A DNA stretch of 64,000 nucleotides from Marinobacter sp. Arc7-DN-1 (GTDB lineage Bacteria; Pseudomonadota; Gammaproteobacteria; Pseudomonadales; Oleiphilaceae). Position 1 is the stretch's first letter. Each line of letters begins with the position of its first letter. The DNA is taken from the NCBI RefSeq assembly GCF_003441595.1, contig NZ_CP031848.1, positions 1,922,001-1,986,000 on the forward strand, written 5' to 3'. Of this stretch, positions 49,061 through 57,933 are shown piece after piece. The translations under genes were made by a program, and so were the position numbers. The notes below the pieces were generated by a model, which did no database searches, was not told the DNA's origin, and saw only the letters and a list, made by a program, of their open reading frames with translations.

Positions 49061-49816
49061 ATGCTTGATGTACAGAATCTGTCCATGCGCTTTGGCGGCC
49101 TGCTGGCAGTAGACCAGGTGTCTCTGGACGTTCAGGAACACGAAATCGTGTCCATCATCGGCCCTAACGGCGCCGGTAAAACTACCGTATTCAACTGTAT
49201 GAGCGGCTTCTACAAGCCGACTGGCGGAAAGATCCTGTTCGAGGGGCAGGAAGTCCAGGGCAGACCGGATCACAAGATCTCCCGCCTGGGGATGGTAAGA
49301 ACCTTCCAGCATGTCAGGTTGTTCAACCAGATGACCGTGGTGGAAAACCTCCTGGTTGCCCAGCACCGGCATCTGAACACGAACCTGATTGCCGGCTTGA
49401 TGAAAACCCCGAATTACCGGGACCGGGAACAGAAGTCACTGGATCGGGCCGCTTATTGGCTGGATCGCGTGGGCCTGATGGACCTGGCCAACCGGGAAGC
49501 AGGCAACCTGGCCTATGGCCAACAGCGCCGGCTGGAAATCGCCCGATGCATGGTGACTGAGCCCAAGCTGCTGATGCTCGACGAGCCGGCAGCCGGCCTC
49601 AACCCGGCAGAGACCAAGGATCTCAATCAGCTGATCGTCAGCCTGAAAGAGGACTACAACGTTTCCGTAGTGCTGATTGAGCACGACATGAGCCTGGTTA
49701 TGGACATTTCCGACCGTATCAATGTCATCAACCAGGGCAGGCCCCTGGCATGTGGTACGCCGGATGAAATCCGCCAGAACGACGACGTGATCAAAGCCTA
49801 TCTGGGCGAGGCCTGA
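49061..49816 (+). CDS. livG: Branched-chain amino-acid ABC transporter ATPase
   Basis: 251 residues. Walker A GPNGAGKTT, signature LAYGQQRRLEIAR, Walker B LLMLDEPAAGLNP, and the LivG insert around ARLGMVRTFQHVRLF (here SRLGMVRTFQHVRLF) are all present. It energises the LivHM permease with LivF. It lies 9 bases before livF. Confidence 0.94.
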   Translation: MLDVQNLSMRFGGLLAVDQVSLDVQEHEIVSIIGPNGAGKTTVFNCMSGFYKPTGGKILFEGQEVQGRPDHKISRLGMVRTFQHVRLFNQMTVVENLLVAQHRHLNTNLIAGLMKTPNYRDREQKSLDRAAYWLDRVGLMDLANREAGNLAYGQQRRLEIARCMVTEPKLLMLDEPAAGLNPAETKDLNQLIVSLKEDYNVSVVLIEHDMSLVMDISDRINVINQGRPLACGTPDEIRQNDDVIKAYLGEA

Positions 49817-49825
49817 GGGGAAACC

Positions 49826-50527
49826 ATGCTGGTACTAGAAGATGTCCATACCCACTATGGCAAAATCGAGGCACTGCACGGGGTTTCTGTCGAGGTCAAA
49901 AAGGGGGAAATAGTTTCTCTCATCGGCGCCAACGGCGCAGGCAAGACAACGCTACTGATGACTGTGTGCGGCCACCCCCAGGCCACCTCTGGCCGCGTTT
50001 TTCTGCAAGGACAGGACATCACTCGCGAGCCGACGGCGCGGATCATGCGCTCCGGCATTGCTATTGTCCCCGAGGGGCGGCGGGTCTTCTCGGGCCTGAC
50101 TGTCGAAGAAAACCTCCATATGGGCGGGTTCTTCAACACCAGGGCCGAGATCCGCAAGAGCCAGGACCATGTCTACGAGCTCTTTCCCCGCCTCAGGGAG
50201 CGTGAGCACCAGCGCGCCGGCACCATGTCTGGTGGCGAGCAGCAGATGCTTGCCATTGGCCGGGCGCTGATGAGCAGGCCGAACATGATTATCCTGGATG
50301 AGCCTTCCCTTGGTCTGGCTCCGCTGATCATCAAGCAGATCTTCGAGATCATCGGCCACCTGCGCGACGAAGGCATTACGGTTTTCCTGGTTGAGCAGAA
50401 CGCTCATCAGGCTCTCAACCTGGCCGACCGTGGTTACGTGCTCGAAACCGGCAAGATTCGCCTGCACGATACCGGCAAGAATCTGCTGGCCAACCCGGAT
50501 GTTCAGAACGCCTATCTGGGCGGCTGA
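49826..50527 (+). CDS. livF: Branched-chain amino-acid ABC transporter ATPase
   Basis: 233 residues. Walker A GANGAGKTTL, signature MSGGEQQMLAIGRALM, Walker B MIILDEPSLGLAP, and the LivF-specific IVPEGRRVFSGLTVEENL. It is the last gene of livJHMGF. A T-rich stretch follows within 50 bases but no clear hairpin. Confidence 0.94.
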   Translation: MLVLEDVHTHYGKIEALHGVSVEVKKGEIVSLIGANGAGKTTLLMTVCGHPQATSGRVFLQGQDITREPTARIMRSGIAIVPEGRRVFSGLTVEENLHMGGFFNTRAEIRKSQDHVYELFPRLREREHQRAGTMSGGEQQMLAIGRALMSRPNMIILDEPSLGLAPLIIKQIFEIIGHLRDEGITVFLVEQNAHQALNLADRGYVLETGKIRLHDTGKNLLANPDVQNAYLGG

Positions 50528-50608
50528 TTGAGGTGGCCCCTTCAGTTTTTACATTTTTTTAAGAAATCCAACAATTACCGCCGCGACACAAGTTTAACCA
50601 ATCTGTAA

Positions 50609-50627
50609 TATTCCGCCGGTCGGAATA
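50609..50627. promoter_or_regulatory. 19-base palindrome upstream of a lipoprotein gene
   Basis: TATTCCGCCGGTCGGAATA has perfect 7-base arms around CCGGT and is 47 bases before the ATG. Its size and place suit a dimeric repressor site, but no regulator is identified. Confidence 0.35.
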
Positions 50628-50673
50628 GGTACGCTTCCGTCATCCTGGAGTTATAACTAATTAAGGAATAAAA

Positions 50674-51114
50674 ATGATTCTATCTCGATCAAAAGGCGTG
50701 GTACTGAGTGTTGTTCTGAGCGTCCTGATGATATCTGGCTGCGCAACACCGCTCTCCTCAGGGCAAAAACAGGAGTACCGCGGCTATCAGGCCAAAGGTC
50801 TGGCCGTCGAAGAGAAAAACCCGGGTGCTGCCGCAGCTCTTGGAATCCTGCCCGGTTTTGGTTCTTTCTATGTGCGTGAATACGGCGCTGGCGTTGTAAA
50901 TCTCCTGCTATGGCCGGCCTCAATCCTGTGGGATCCAATGAGCGGATACCAAGGCGCACAGTCAATCAACTATTATGCGACGAAGCAGAAAATTGACCAA
51001 TTGAAAGACAAAGAAATCACTCAGCTGGAAGATCAGCTAATGATGGAAACGATCGACAATAGAGAATATGTTTCCGCAAAGCGTGAGATTGACAACAAAT
51101 ACTCTGCATACTGA
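50674..51114 (+). CDS. Small lipoprotein of unknown function
   Basis: 146 residues. The signal peptide ends in a lipobox, MISGC (Cys23). A central glycine- and hydrophobic-rich part (AAALGILPGFGSFYVREYGAG, then VVNLLLWPASILWDP) could insert in or lie on a membrane. The C-terminus is a charged helix (KQKIDQLKDKEITQLEDQL). I do not recognise the family with certainty. The gene stands alone between livF and a 557-base gap. Confidence 0.7.
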   Translation: MILSRSKGVVLSVVLSVLMISGCATPLSSGQKQEYRGYQAKGLAVEEKNPGAAAALGILPGFGSFYVREYGAGVVNLLLWPASILWDPMSGYQGAQSINYYATKQKIDQLKDKEITQLEDQLMMETIDNREYVSAKREIDNKYSAY

Positions 51115-51671
51115 CTGGGATTAACACCTGCTGGTCACTCCAGTAGCCGTGATTCCCAGCACTCTCAAATGAAACCAGAGCTGCCTGAACGGTAGCTCTG
51201 GTTTCAAAAAATAATCTAAATCTACGTAACACTTTCGATTGCGACTTTATAGACCGCAACGGTTACATTAATGGTGCCATAAACGACGCAATGTTCTTTC
51301 TCACGGTGTACCACTGCGCACCGATCACATCAGCTCCTGACGCGGCAATCGCGTTGAATGCAGCTATATTTCGGCCTTCACGGCCGCACACACGATACTG
51401 AATTACTCCACATCTAACATTATGGACTTTTGATAGACCATATAAGACCCACGGAGAATATAACCACGTGATCAGTTTTCTCCGTTTTTTCAGGCCAAAT
51501 CAGTCACTCACCCATCGGTAAGCTTGCGTTGGCAGGATTTGAACTATACTCAAGCCAACGGTCATCCTGTCTCCATAAGACCAGTTAGGGCCGTTTTCGC
51601 AATGCTGCCCTGCGTCAGGGGCGGCATTGTGTATTGCGACGACAGCTTTAAACCACACAAAGGAGTGGATA
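51115..51671. other. AT-richer gap, possible gene relic
   Basis: About 560 bases between the lipoprotein and DUF3015 genes. A perfect 12-bp inverted repeat GAAACCAGAGCT/AGCTCTGGTTTC spans 51171-51205, a possible terminator of the lipoprotein gene. On the minus strand, codons 51499-51263 are open (79 codons, ending in FMAPLM before a TAA) but lack a proper start codon. This may be a decayed gene end or chance. The DUF3015 promoter lies at the right side (TATACT near 51544). Confidence 0.45.
51171..51205. terminator. 12-bp inverted repeat after the lipoprotein gene
   Basis: GAAACCAGAGCT (51171-51182) and AGCTCTGGTTTC (51194-51205) form a perfect stem with an 11-base loop, 56 bases after the stop. 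It is followed by A-rich and not T-rich sequence, so it is not a canonical intrinsic terminator for the plus strand. Confidence 0.4.
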
Positions 51672-52136
51672 ATGAAAAAACTGATCGCAGGTGCAATTCT
51701 TCTGGGTGCCTCCTCCATGGCCTTTGCCCAACCGGGCTGTGGTGTCGGTGCCATGATCTGGAAAGGACAGTCCGGCATTGCCCCCCATGTACTGGCTGCA
51801 ACCACGAACGCAACCTTTGGTAACCAGACCTTTGGCATGACCACAGGCACACTCGGCTGCCAGACCAACCAGTCTGTCCAGTCCATGGCCATGTACATGG
51901 ACAGCAACATCGACAAGGTCGCCCGGGACATGTCTCGCGGTGGTGGCGAAAACCTGGATACCCTGGCAGTCCTGCTGGGCGTCGACGAGGCTGACCGTGA
52001 CAGCTTCCGAAAGGTGCTGCAGGACAACTTCGCCACCATTTTCCCGAGTTCTGACACCACCTCCGGCGAAGCCGTCGATGCCATCGTCGCCCTGTTGGAA
52101 AAGAATGAGTCGCTCAGCAAGTACGTGGCGGCCTGA
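51672..52136 (+). CDS. Exported DUF3015-family protein
   Basis: 154 residues from ATG 51672 (AAGGAG upstream). A signal peptide (1-19, MKKLIAGAILLGASSMAFA) is followed by the family core: GCGVGAMIWKGQSGIAPHV, NATFGNQTFGMTTGTLGC, and an acidic helical C-terminus. Two or three cysteines could form disulfides. Proteins of this family are periplasmic and uncharacterised. It is followed by the Lnb-like gene after 89 bases, possibly one transcript. Confidence 0.8.
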   Translation: MKKLIAGAILLGASSMAFAQPGCGVGAMIWKGQSGIAPHVLAATTNATFGNQTFGMTTGTLGCQTNQSVQSMAMYMDSNIDKVARDMSRGGGENLDTLAVLLGVDEADRDSFRKVLQDNFATIFPSSDTTSGEAVDAIVALLEKNESLSKYVAA

Positions 52137-52225
52137 CCCAGATCTATTTAAAGGATGTTCGTGCGCCAGGGAGGGCGCATCGCTCCACCCTCAACACCGT
52201 TCAACCCCGGATACAGCACACACCC

Positions 52226-54091
52226 ATGGGCAACATGCTTCGTATTGGGCCAGTTCTGATCTGGCTCGCAGTCAGCCTGCCGACCCAGGCAGAGACGCCT
52301 GAGAGCAAACCCGACCTCCACTTTGACCCGGCCTGGCTGGCGCTGGTTCACTATCAGCCGGACTCTTTTGGCGACGGCTACACCAGCCAGGCAGACGATC
52401 CGGCATTCTTTCTGAGCGACGACGGCAAGCACTCACCGAAGGCGGAGCTGAAGGCAACCCTTGAGGCGATCCAGCGACCCGGGGAAGGCGATAAGCACGC
52501 CCGCTGCCGGTTCCCTGCGCGGGAGGCCTGGCTCCGGCAACAGGTTGACCTGTCGTTACCGGATATTGACTGCCCGGGCTACCAGGAATGGTCCGAGGCC
52601 CTGAACACGGAAACTGTGACGCTGGTGTTCGCCGCCTCTTACCTGAACAGCCCGTCTTCCATGTTCGGCCACACCTTCCTGCGACTGGATCCTCCCCAGG
52701 ACGACGACGAAACCAACCTGCTGCTGGCCAACACCATTTCCTATGCCGCCGACGCTGCCGCCCACGACAACGAACTAATGTTTGCCTACAAGGGCATCTT
52801 CGGCGGCTACCCCGGCATCACTACGGTTCAGCCCTACTACGAAAAAATCCGCTTGTATTCCGACATCGAACATCGGGACCTATGGGAATACAAACTGAAC
52901 CTCACCCAGGACGAAGTGGACATGATGGTCGCCCACGCCTGGGAGATTCGGGACCGGAATTTCGATTACTACTTCTTTGATGAAAATTGCGCTTATCGTC
53001 TGCTGGCTCTGATTGATATCGCCCGACCGGGCACAGACCTTCTGGGCGAAGTGAACACTCACGCAATCCCCTCGGACACCGTGCGCTGGGTGGTGGACAA
53101 AAACCTGGTCAGCGACGTGTATTACCGGCCCTCAGCGGCCACGTCGGTGGCTTACAGCCTCGCCACCCTTGCCGAAGACCAGCAGACTCTCGCGGCCGCG
53201 ATCGCCAATGGTTATGTCGACCCGGATGCCCGTGAAGTGGCCAGCTTGCCACCGGAGCAACGGGCCCAGGTTCTGGATGCCACCTACGACTACGTCCGTT
53301 ACAAAAGTGAAGCGGACGGCTGGCCCCGGGAAATCGCCGCGCCCCTGTCCCACGACTTGTTGCGAGAGCGTAGCCGTATCAACGATGCGCCACCGCCACC
53401 GGAGCCTGTTGAGCCCCTGGTAAGGGACGATCAGGGCCACGACACCTTCCGCCTGAGTGTTGGCACCGGCCAGCAGGCACACCGGGAGTTCACCCAGCTC
53501 ACGTTCAGGCCCGCCTATCATGACCTGCTGGACCCGCCAGCCGGCTACCGCACCGGAGCCCAACTGCAATTCCTGAGACTGGACGCCCGACTTTATACCG
53601 ACAACAATGAGCTCCAGCTGGAACAGCTCACCGGCGTGGAAATCCGCTCACTGAGCCCCCGCAACGCCTTCTTCTCGCCGCTTTCCTGGCAGGTCGGCTT
53701 TGGTGGCCGCCGAACCGACACAGGCAACGACAGAGTACTGACCCCCTACCTGGAAGGCGGCGCTGGCGGAAGCTGGCGTCTTGGCCACCAGACCCAGGCC
53801 TTTGCCATCGCCACCGCCGACTTGGAAATCGACGACGACCTGCGCCGTGGTTACGATGCCGCCCCGGGCGCCGATGTCGGGCTGCTGCACCAGAACAACC
53901 GCTTCAGCGTGCTCGCCGGTGCCAAAACCAAGGCCTGGATTGTCAGCAGCCAGCATCGCCAGGACCAGCTGTACGCCAAAGCCAACTGGCACTTCGGCCG
54001 TGAATTCAGCCTGTTTGCCGAGTTCACCCGTGAAGACCACTTCGACAGGTACCAAAGCGCATGGCAAGCCGGACTCCACGCCTATTTCTGA
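52226..54091 (+). CDS. Exported DUF4105 (Lnb N-terminal-like) protein
   Basis: 621 residues with a signal peptide (1-22). The PF13387 domain (formerly DUF4105) is at about 120-290: LNSPSSMFGHTFLRLD carries H149 and YYFFDENCAYRLLALID carries C255, a His/Cys pair expected for an acyltransferase-like active site. The C-terminal part (about 420-621) has alternating beta-type segments that end in YF, as in outer-membrane barrels or periplasmic beta domains. The name Lnb refers to a lipoprotein acyltransferase; activity here is not proven. It overlaps the next gene by 31 nt. Confidence 0.8.
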   Translation: MGNMLRIGPVLIWLAVSLPTQAETPESKPDLHFDPAWLALVHYQPDSFGDGYTSQADDPAFFLSDDGKHSPKAELKATLEAIQRPGEGDKHARCRFPAREAWLRQQVDLSLPDIDCPGYQEWSEALNTETVTLVFAASYLNSPSSMFGHTFLRLDPPQDDDETNLLLANTISYAADAAAHDNELMFAYKGIFGGYPGITTVQPYYEKIRLYSDIEHRDLWEYKLNLTQDEVDMMVAHAWEIRDRNFDYYFFDENCAYRLLALIDIARPGTDLLGEVNTHAIPSDTVRWVVDKNLVSDVYYRPSAATSVAYSLATLAEDQQTLAAAIANGYVDPDAREVASLPPEQRAQVLDATYDYVRYKSEADGWPREIAAPLSHDLLRERSRINDAPPPPEPVEPLVRDDQGHDTFRLSVGTGQQAHREFTQLTFRPAYHDLLDPPAGYRTGAQLQFLRLDARLYTDNNELQLEQLTGVEIRSLSPRNAFFSPLSWQVGFGGRRTDTGNDRVLTPYLEGGAGGSWRLGHQTQAFAIATADLEIDDDLRRGYDAAPGADVGLLHQNNRFSVLAGAKTKAWIVSSQHRQDQLYAKANWHFGREFSLFAEFTREDHFDRYQSAWQAGLHAYF

Positions 54092-54948
54092 TACCCGGCG
54101 CAGCCCGCCTCGCCGGGCTTGCGCTCACCCTCCTGCTGCTTCCGGGTTGCAGCAGCCTCTTCTTTTATCCGGACCGGGTCACCTACATCACCCCGGACCG
54201 CCTGAACCTCGATTATGACGACATCTACATCGACACCGCAGACGGCGAAACCCTCCACGGCTGGTGGCTGCCCGCGGAAGCGCCCGAGAACGATGCCAAG
54301 GGCACCGTCTACTTCCTCCATGGCAACGCCCAGAACATCAGCAGCCACATCCTCAACGTTGCCTGGCTGCCCCAGGAAGGCTACAACGTCTTCACCATCG
54401 ACTACCGGGGCTATGGCAAATCCACCGGCGATCCCGACATCGAAGGCGCCCTCCACGACGTCGAAACCGGCCTGCGCTGGCTGGCCAAAAGACCCGACTT
54501 GGTGGGCGACCGACCAGTTTACATCCTCGGCCAAAGCCTCGGCGGCGCACTGGGCATAGCCCTCGCCGGCGAATGGACCCGGCGCGAGGAGCAACCCCGG
54601 CTGAACGGTGTGATCCTCGACGGCACGTTTTCAGGGTTCCGCGCAATCGCCCGGGAAAAACTCGACACATTCTGGCTCACCTGGCCGCTCCAGATTCCCC
54701 TGAGCTGGACCATCCCCGCGGATTTCGAAGGCATCGACCGGATCGCGAGCATCAGCCCGGTTCCGGTAATGATCATTCACAGTGTTCGGGATGGGATCAT
54801 TCCGTTTCATCATGGAGAGTCGCTTTATGAGGCCGCAGAGGAACCGAAAGAGTTTTTGCAGACGGATACGCCTCATGGGGCGACGTTTGTGATTCCGGGG
54901 TATAAGGAGGCCGTGCTGGAGTTTATTGCAGAACGCGGGGACAGGTGA
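54061..54948 (+). CDS. Alpha/beta-hydrolase lipoprotein
   Basis: 295 residues from ATG 54061, inside the end of the upstream gene. A lipobox LLPGC (Cys30) anchors it. The hydrolase core has the oxyanion strand YFLHGNAQN, the nucleophile GQSLGG (S159), and later acid and base in SVRDGIIPFHHGE and DTPHGATF. It resembles the BEM46/ABHD13-like family, with unknown lipid or ester substrates. The overlap with the DUF4105 gene suggests joint function at the envelope. Two GGGGTCAG palindromes follow its stop. Confidence 0.88.
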   Translation: MASRTPRLFLIPGAARLAGLALTLLLLPGCSSLFFYPDRVTYITPDRLNLDYDDIYIDTADGETLHGWWLPAEAPENDAKGTVYFLHGNAQNISSHILNVAWLPQEGYNVFTIDYRGYGKSTGDPDIEGALHDVETGLRWLAKRPDLVGDRPVYILGQSLGGALGIALAGEWTRREEQPRLNGVILDGTFSGFRAIAREKLDTFWLTWPLQIPLSWTIPADFEGIDRIASISPVPVMIIHSVRDGIIPFHHGESLYEAAEEPKEFLQTDTPHGATFVIPGYKEAVLEFIAERGDR

Positions 54949-54952
54949 AGAT

Positions 54953-54982
54953 GGGGTCAGAAGAAAGCGTTCTTCTGACCCC
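54953..54982. repeat. GGGGTCAG palindrome, copy 3 (30 nt)
   Basis: Arms GGGGTCAGAAGAA and TTCTTCTGACCCC around AGCG. Relative to the other copies, base 10 is A in place of T, and the right arm has the matching change, so pairing is kept. It lies 4 bases after the hydrolase stop. Confidence 0.85.
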
Positions 54983-55004
54983 GAATTTGGCAGCGGGTAA
55001 AGCT

Positions 55005-55034
55005 GGGGTCAGATGAACGCGTTCATCTGACCCC
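55005..55034. repeat. GGGGTCAG palindrome, copy 4 (30 nt)
   Basis: Arm GGGGTCAGATGAACG with its exact complement, a perfect 15+15 palindrome centred on ACGCGT. It is 22 bases from copy 3 and 17 bases from the pnp stop, so two units fill this convergent junction. Confidence 0.88.
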
Positions 55035-55051
55035 GTTTTCAGGGTTTGCTA

Positions 55052-57187
55052 TCAGGCAGAGAAATCGGTCGGCTGGTCGCCTTCCTTGATTTCCTTCATG
55101 GACAGCTTGACGCGGCCACGGTTGTCGACATCCAGAACCTTAACCAGAACTTCCTGACCTTCGCTCAGCTCGTCAGTCACATTCTCGATGCGGCGATCAG
55201 AAATCTGGGAAATGTGCACCAGACCATCCTTGCCAGGCAGGATATTGACGAAGGCACCGAAGTCCACAATGCGCTCAACGCGGCCCTTGTAGATAGCGCC
55301 AACCTCGATCTCCGCAGTGATTTCCTTCACCCGGTTCACCGCCGCCTGGGCTGCTTCCTGGTTATCCGCGTAGATCTTCACGTTACCGTCGTCATCCAGA
55401 TCAATGGAAGCACCGGTTTCGTCACAGATGGAGCGAATCATGGAACCGCCCTTACCGATAACGTCACGGATCTTCTCCGGATTGATCTTGATGGTGGTGA
55501 TGCTCGGCGCACGGGAAGACAGCTCGGCGCGGGGAGCGGAGATAACCTTGTTCATCTCGCCCAGAATGTGCAGACGGGCTGCGTGCGCCTGCTCAAGAGC
55601 AAGCTCCATGATCTCGTCGGTGATGCCGTTGATCTTGATATCCATCTGCAGGGCAGTCACGCCCTCTTGGGTACCGGCAACCTTGAAGTCCATGTCGCCC
55701 AGGTGATCTTCGTCACCCAGGATGTCGGTCAGAATCGCAAACTTGTCGTCTTCCTTGACCAGACCCATGGCAATACCGGCAACCGGTGCCTTGATCGGCA
55801 CACCCGCATCCATCAGCGCCAGGCTGGAACCACAGACCGAAGCCATGGAGCTGGAACCGTTGGATTCAGTGATCTCGGAAACCGCACGGATTGCATACGG
55901 GAACTCTTCCAGAGTCGGCATAACCGCCAGAACGCCCCGCTTGGCCAGACGACCATGACCAACCTCACGACGGCCCGGGGTGCCAACACGGCCTGCTTCA
56001 CCAACCGAATACGGAGGGAAGTTGTAGTGGAACAGGAACGGGTCCTTACGCTCGCCTTCCAGGGCATCAATGATCTGCACATCGCGGGAGGTACCCAGCG
56101 TAGTGGTCACGATGGCCTGGGTCTCGCCACGGGTAAAGAGGGCGGAACCGTGAACACTGGGCAGAACACCCACTTCGATTTCGATCGGGCGAACGGTTTT
56201 GTTGTCACGGCCATCGATGCGGGGCTTGCCCTCAATAACCTGATGACGAACGATGGCTTTCTCCACCTTGCCAAAATACTTTTTGACTTCATCCGCGGAA
56301 GGCTGACCTTCCTCTTCGCCGGCCAGTTTTTCAACCAGTGCCGTCTTGATTTCGCCCAGACGCGCGTAGCGCTCCATCTTGTCGCGAATGCCGTAGGCTT
56401 CCTCGATGGCTGCGGAGGCCTCGGCCTTGACGGCATTCAGCAGCTCAGTGTTCTCTGCCGCTGGCTGCCAGTCCCAGCGCGGCTTGCCGATTTCAGCGGC
56501 AAATTCCTTGATCGCGGCTACGGCCACCTGCATTTCCTGATGGGCGTACAGAACACCACCCAGCATCTGGTCTTCCGTCAGGCCCTTGGCTTCGGACTCA
56601 ACCATCAGAACCGCGTCTTCGGTACCGGCCACCACCATGTCCAGCAGGGAGGTTTGCAGCTCTTCAAACGTCGGGTTCAGGAAGTAGCCGCGCTCGTTGG
56701 TGTAACCAACGCGGGAGGCGCCGATCGGGCCATCGAACGGGATGCCGGAGATAGACAGCGCCGCCGAGGCGGCCAGCATCGCGGCAATATCCGGATCCTG
56801 ATTCTTGCTGGAGGACATGACCGTGGTAATGACCTGAACTTCGTTCATGAAGCCGTTCGGGAACAGCGGACGAATCGGACGGTCGATCAGGCGGGACGTC
56901 AGGGTTTCCTTCTCGGAAGGACGACCTTCACGCTTGAAGAAACCACCGGGGATTTTGCCCACGGCGTAGGTCTTCTCGAAGTAGTTCACGGTCAGCGGGA
57001 AAAACGGCTGGCCAGGCTTGGCTTCCTTGGCGCCAACAACGGTACCGAGCACCGAAATATCATCAACGGTTACCAGCACCGAACCGGTGGCCTGGCGGGC
57101 AATACGGCCGGTTTCCAGAGTGACGGTCTTGCCGCCAAGCTCAAACGATTTCTTGAAAGGTTTCAGATCCACAAAAAACTCCTGCAT
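55052..57187 (-). CDS. pnp: Polynucleotide phosphorylase
   Basis: 711 residues. Two RNase PH domains are followed by a KH domain (about 550-615: [20 protein letters not shown]) and an S1 domain (about 620-695: [20 protein letters not shown]). Catalytic motifs include RSITTE-like and [16 protein letters not shown] segments. It degrades RNA 3' to 5' with phosphate. It follows rpsO as in most gammaproteobacteria. The 400-base leader contains a palindrome and a large hairpin, which may take the place of the RNase III site known in E. coli. Confidence 0.97.
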   Translation of the reverse strand: MQEFFVDLKPFKKSFELGGKTVTLETGRIARQATGSVLVTVDDISVLGTVVGAKEAKPGQPFFPLTVNYFEKTYAVGKIPGGFFKREGRPSEKETLTSRLIDRPIRPLFPNGFMNEVQVITTVMSSSKNQDPDIAAMLAASAALSISGIPFDGPIGASRVGYTNERGYFLNPTFEELQTSLLDMVVAGTEDAVLMVESEAKGLTEDQMLGGVLYAHQEMQVAVAAIKEFAAEIGKPRWDWQPAAENTELLNAVKAEASAAIEEAYGIRDKMERYARLGEIKTALVEKLAGEEEGQPSADEVKKYFGKVEKAIVRHQVIEGKPRIDGRDNKTVRPIEIEVGVLPSVHGSALFTRGETQAIVTTTLGTSRDVQIIDALEGERKDPFLFHYNFPPYSVGEAGRVGTPGRREVGHGRLAKRGVLAVMPTLEEFPYAIRAVSEITESNGSSSMASVCGSSLALMDAGVPIKAPVAGIAMGLVKEDDKFAILTDILGDEDHLGDMDFKVAGTQEGVTALQMDIKINGITDEIMELALEQAHAARLHILGEMNKVISAPRAELSSRAPSITTIKINPEKIRDVIGKGGSMIRSICDETGASIDLDDDGNVKIYADNQEAAQAAVNRVKEITAEIEVGAIYKGRVERIVDFGAFVNILPGKDGLVHISQISDRRIENVTDELSEGQEVLVKVLDVDNRGRVKLSMKEIKEGDQPTDFSA

Positions 57188-57243
57188 TAATTCTTCATAT
57201 AGATTGGATAGATCGCGAAGACGGGGTCGAAAGCTTCGAATAA

Positions 57244-57273
57244 GGGGTCAGATGAAAGCTTTCATCTGACCCC
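57244..57273. repeat. GGGGTCAG palindrome, copy 5 (30 nt), in the pnp leader
   Basis: Arm GGGGTCAGATGAAAG with its exact complement, centred on AAGCTT. It is the only copy that lies inside an operon between same-strand genes; it sits 57 bases before the pnp start, where a 15-bp RNA stem could affect processing or translation. Confidence 0.88.
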
Positions 57274-57348
57274 GGGTTCATACCCCGAATTCACGCTGTT
57301 CTGCAGATGATGTGATGTGATCCGAAGGGCAACCCGTCTGAAAGCTAA

Positions 57349-57423
57349 CAGGCTGTTGCAAAACCCCGGTCTGTCGGGCGGCAATTCCATAGGCCGCCGG
57401 GCCCGGGTTTTTTCAACAACCTG
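57349..57423 (-). terminator. Large imperfect hairpin between rpsO and pnp
   Basis: Arms 57349-57369 and 57403-57423 pair in the minus-strand RNA over 21 positions with two mismatches and one G-U pair; GGCGGC/GCCGCC forms an inner stem. In plus-strand RNA the G-U becomes A-C. It is likely a partial terminator or nuclease entry site after rpsO. The remaining gap to rpsO also has a 9-bp stem (57500-57508 with 57526-57534). Confidence 0.6.
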
Positions 57424-57586
57424 CTATCAATTTCGGCTTTCCATTACGACAAGGAATCCTTCGGTGCCACGGACAATACAACTGCAGTGCGAGACAAGCA
57501 CAACCAGCAAGCCCCGCAAAAGGACCTGCTGGTTGAAGACTGCCACCGGCGTCACCGGCCCAGCCCTCAGGTCGTAAAGACCCGGA

Positions 57587-57856
57587 TCAGCGACGCAGAC
57601 CCAGACGCTGGATAAGCTCCAGGTAACGGTCAGCGTTCTTGCGCTTGAGGTAGTCCAGCAGCTTACGGCGCTGGTTTACCATCCGGATCAGGCCACGGCG
57701 GGAATGGTGATCCTGCTTGTTGACCTTGAAGTGATCCTGCAGCTTGTTGATGTTGGCGCTCAGCAGTGCAACCTGAACTTCAGGAGAACCGGTATCGCCA
57801 TCACCTTGCTGAAAATCATTAACGATCTGTGCTTTCTCATTGGCAGAAAGTGCCAT
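57587..57856 (-). CDS. rpsO: 30S ribosomal protein S15
   Basis: 89 residues, exact family length. Conserved segments: [40 protein letters not shown] and [19 protein letters not shown]. It binds 16S rRNA early in 30S assembly. It lies between truB and pnp in the usual order. Confidence 0.97.
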   Translation of the reverse strand: MALSANEKAQIVNDFQQGDGDTGSPEVQVALLSANINKLQDHFKVNKQDHHSRRGLIRMVNQRRKLLDYLKRKNADRYLELIQRLGLRR

Positions 57857-57933
57857 AACTCACCTCATTGTTGCGATGCTTTCAGATCCGGCCGAACCGC
57901 GCATCTCTACAGCCCGGCTAAACAGCGTTGCGC

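Noticed and set aside
55046-57190. Long plus-strand open frame of about 714 codons
   Set aside because: It lies exactly opposite pnp and has no family motifs; its length follows from codon bias on the true strand.
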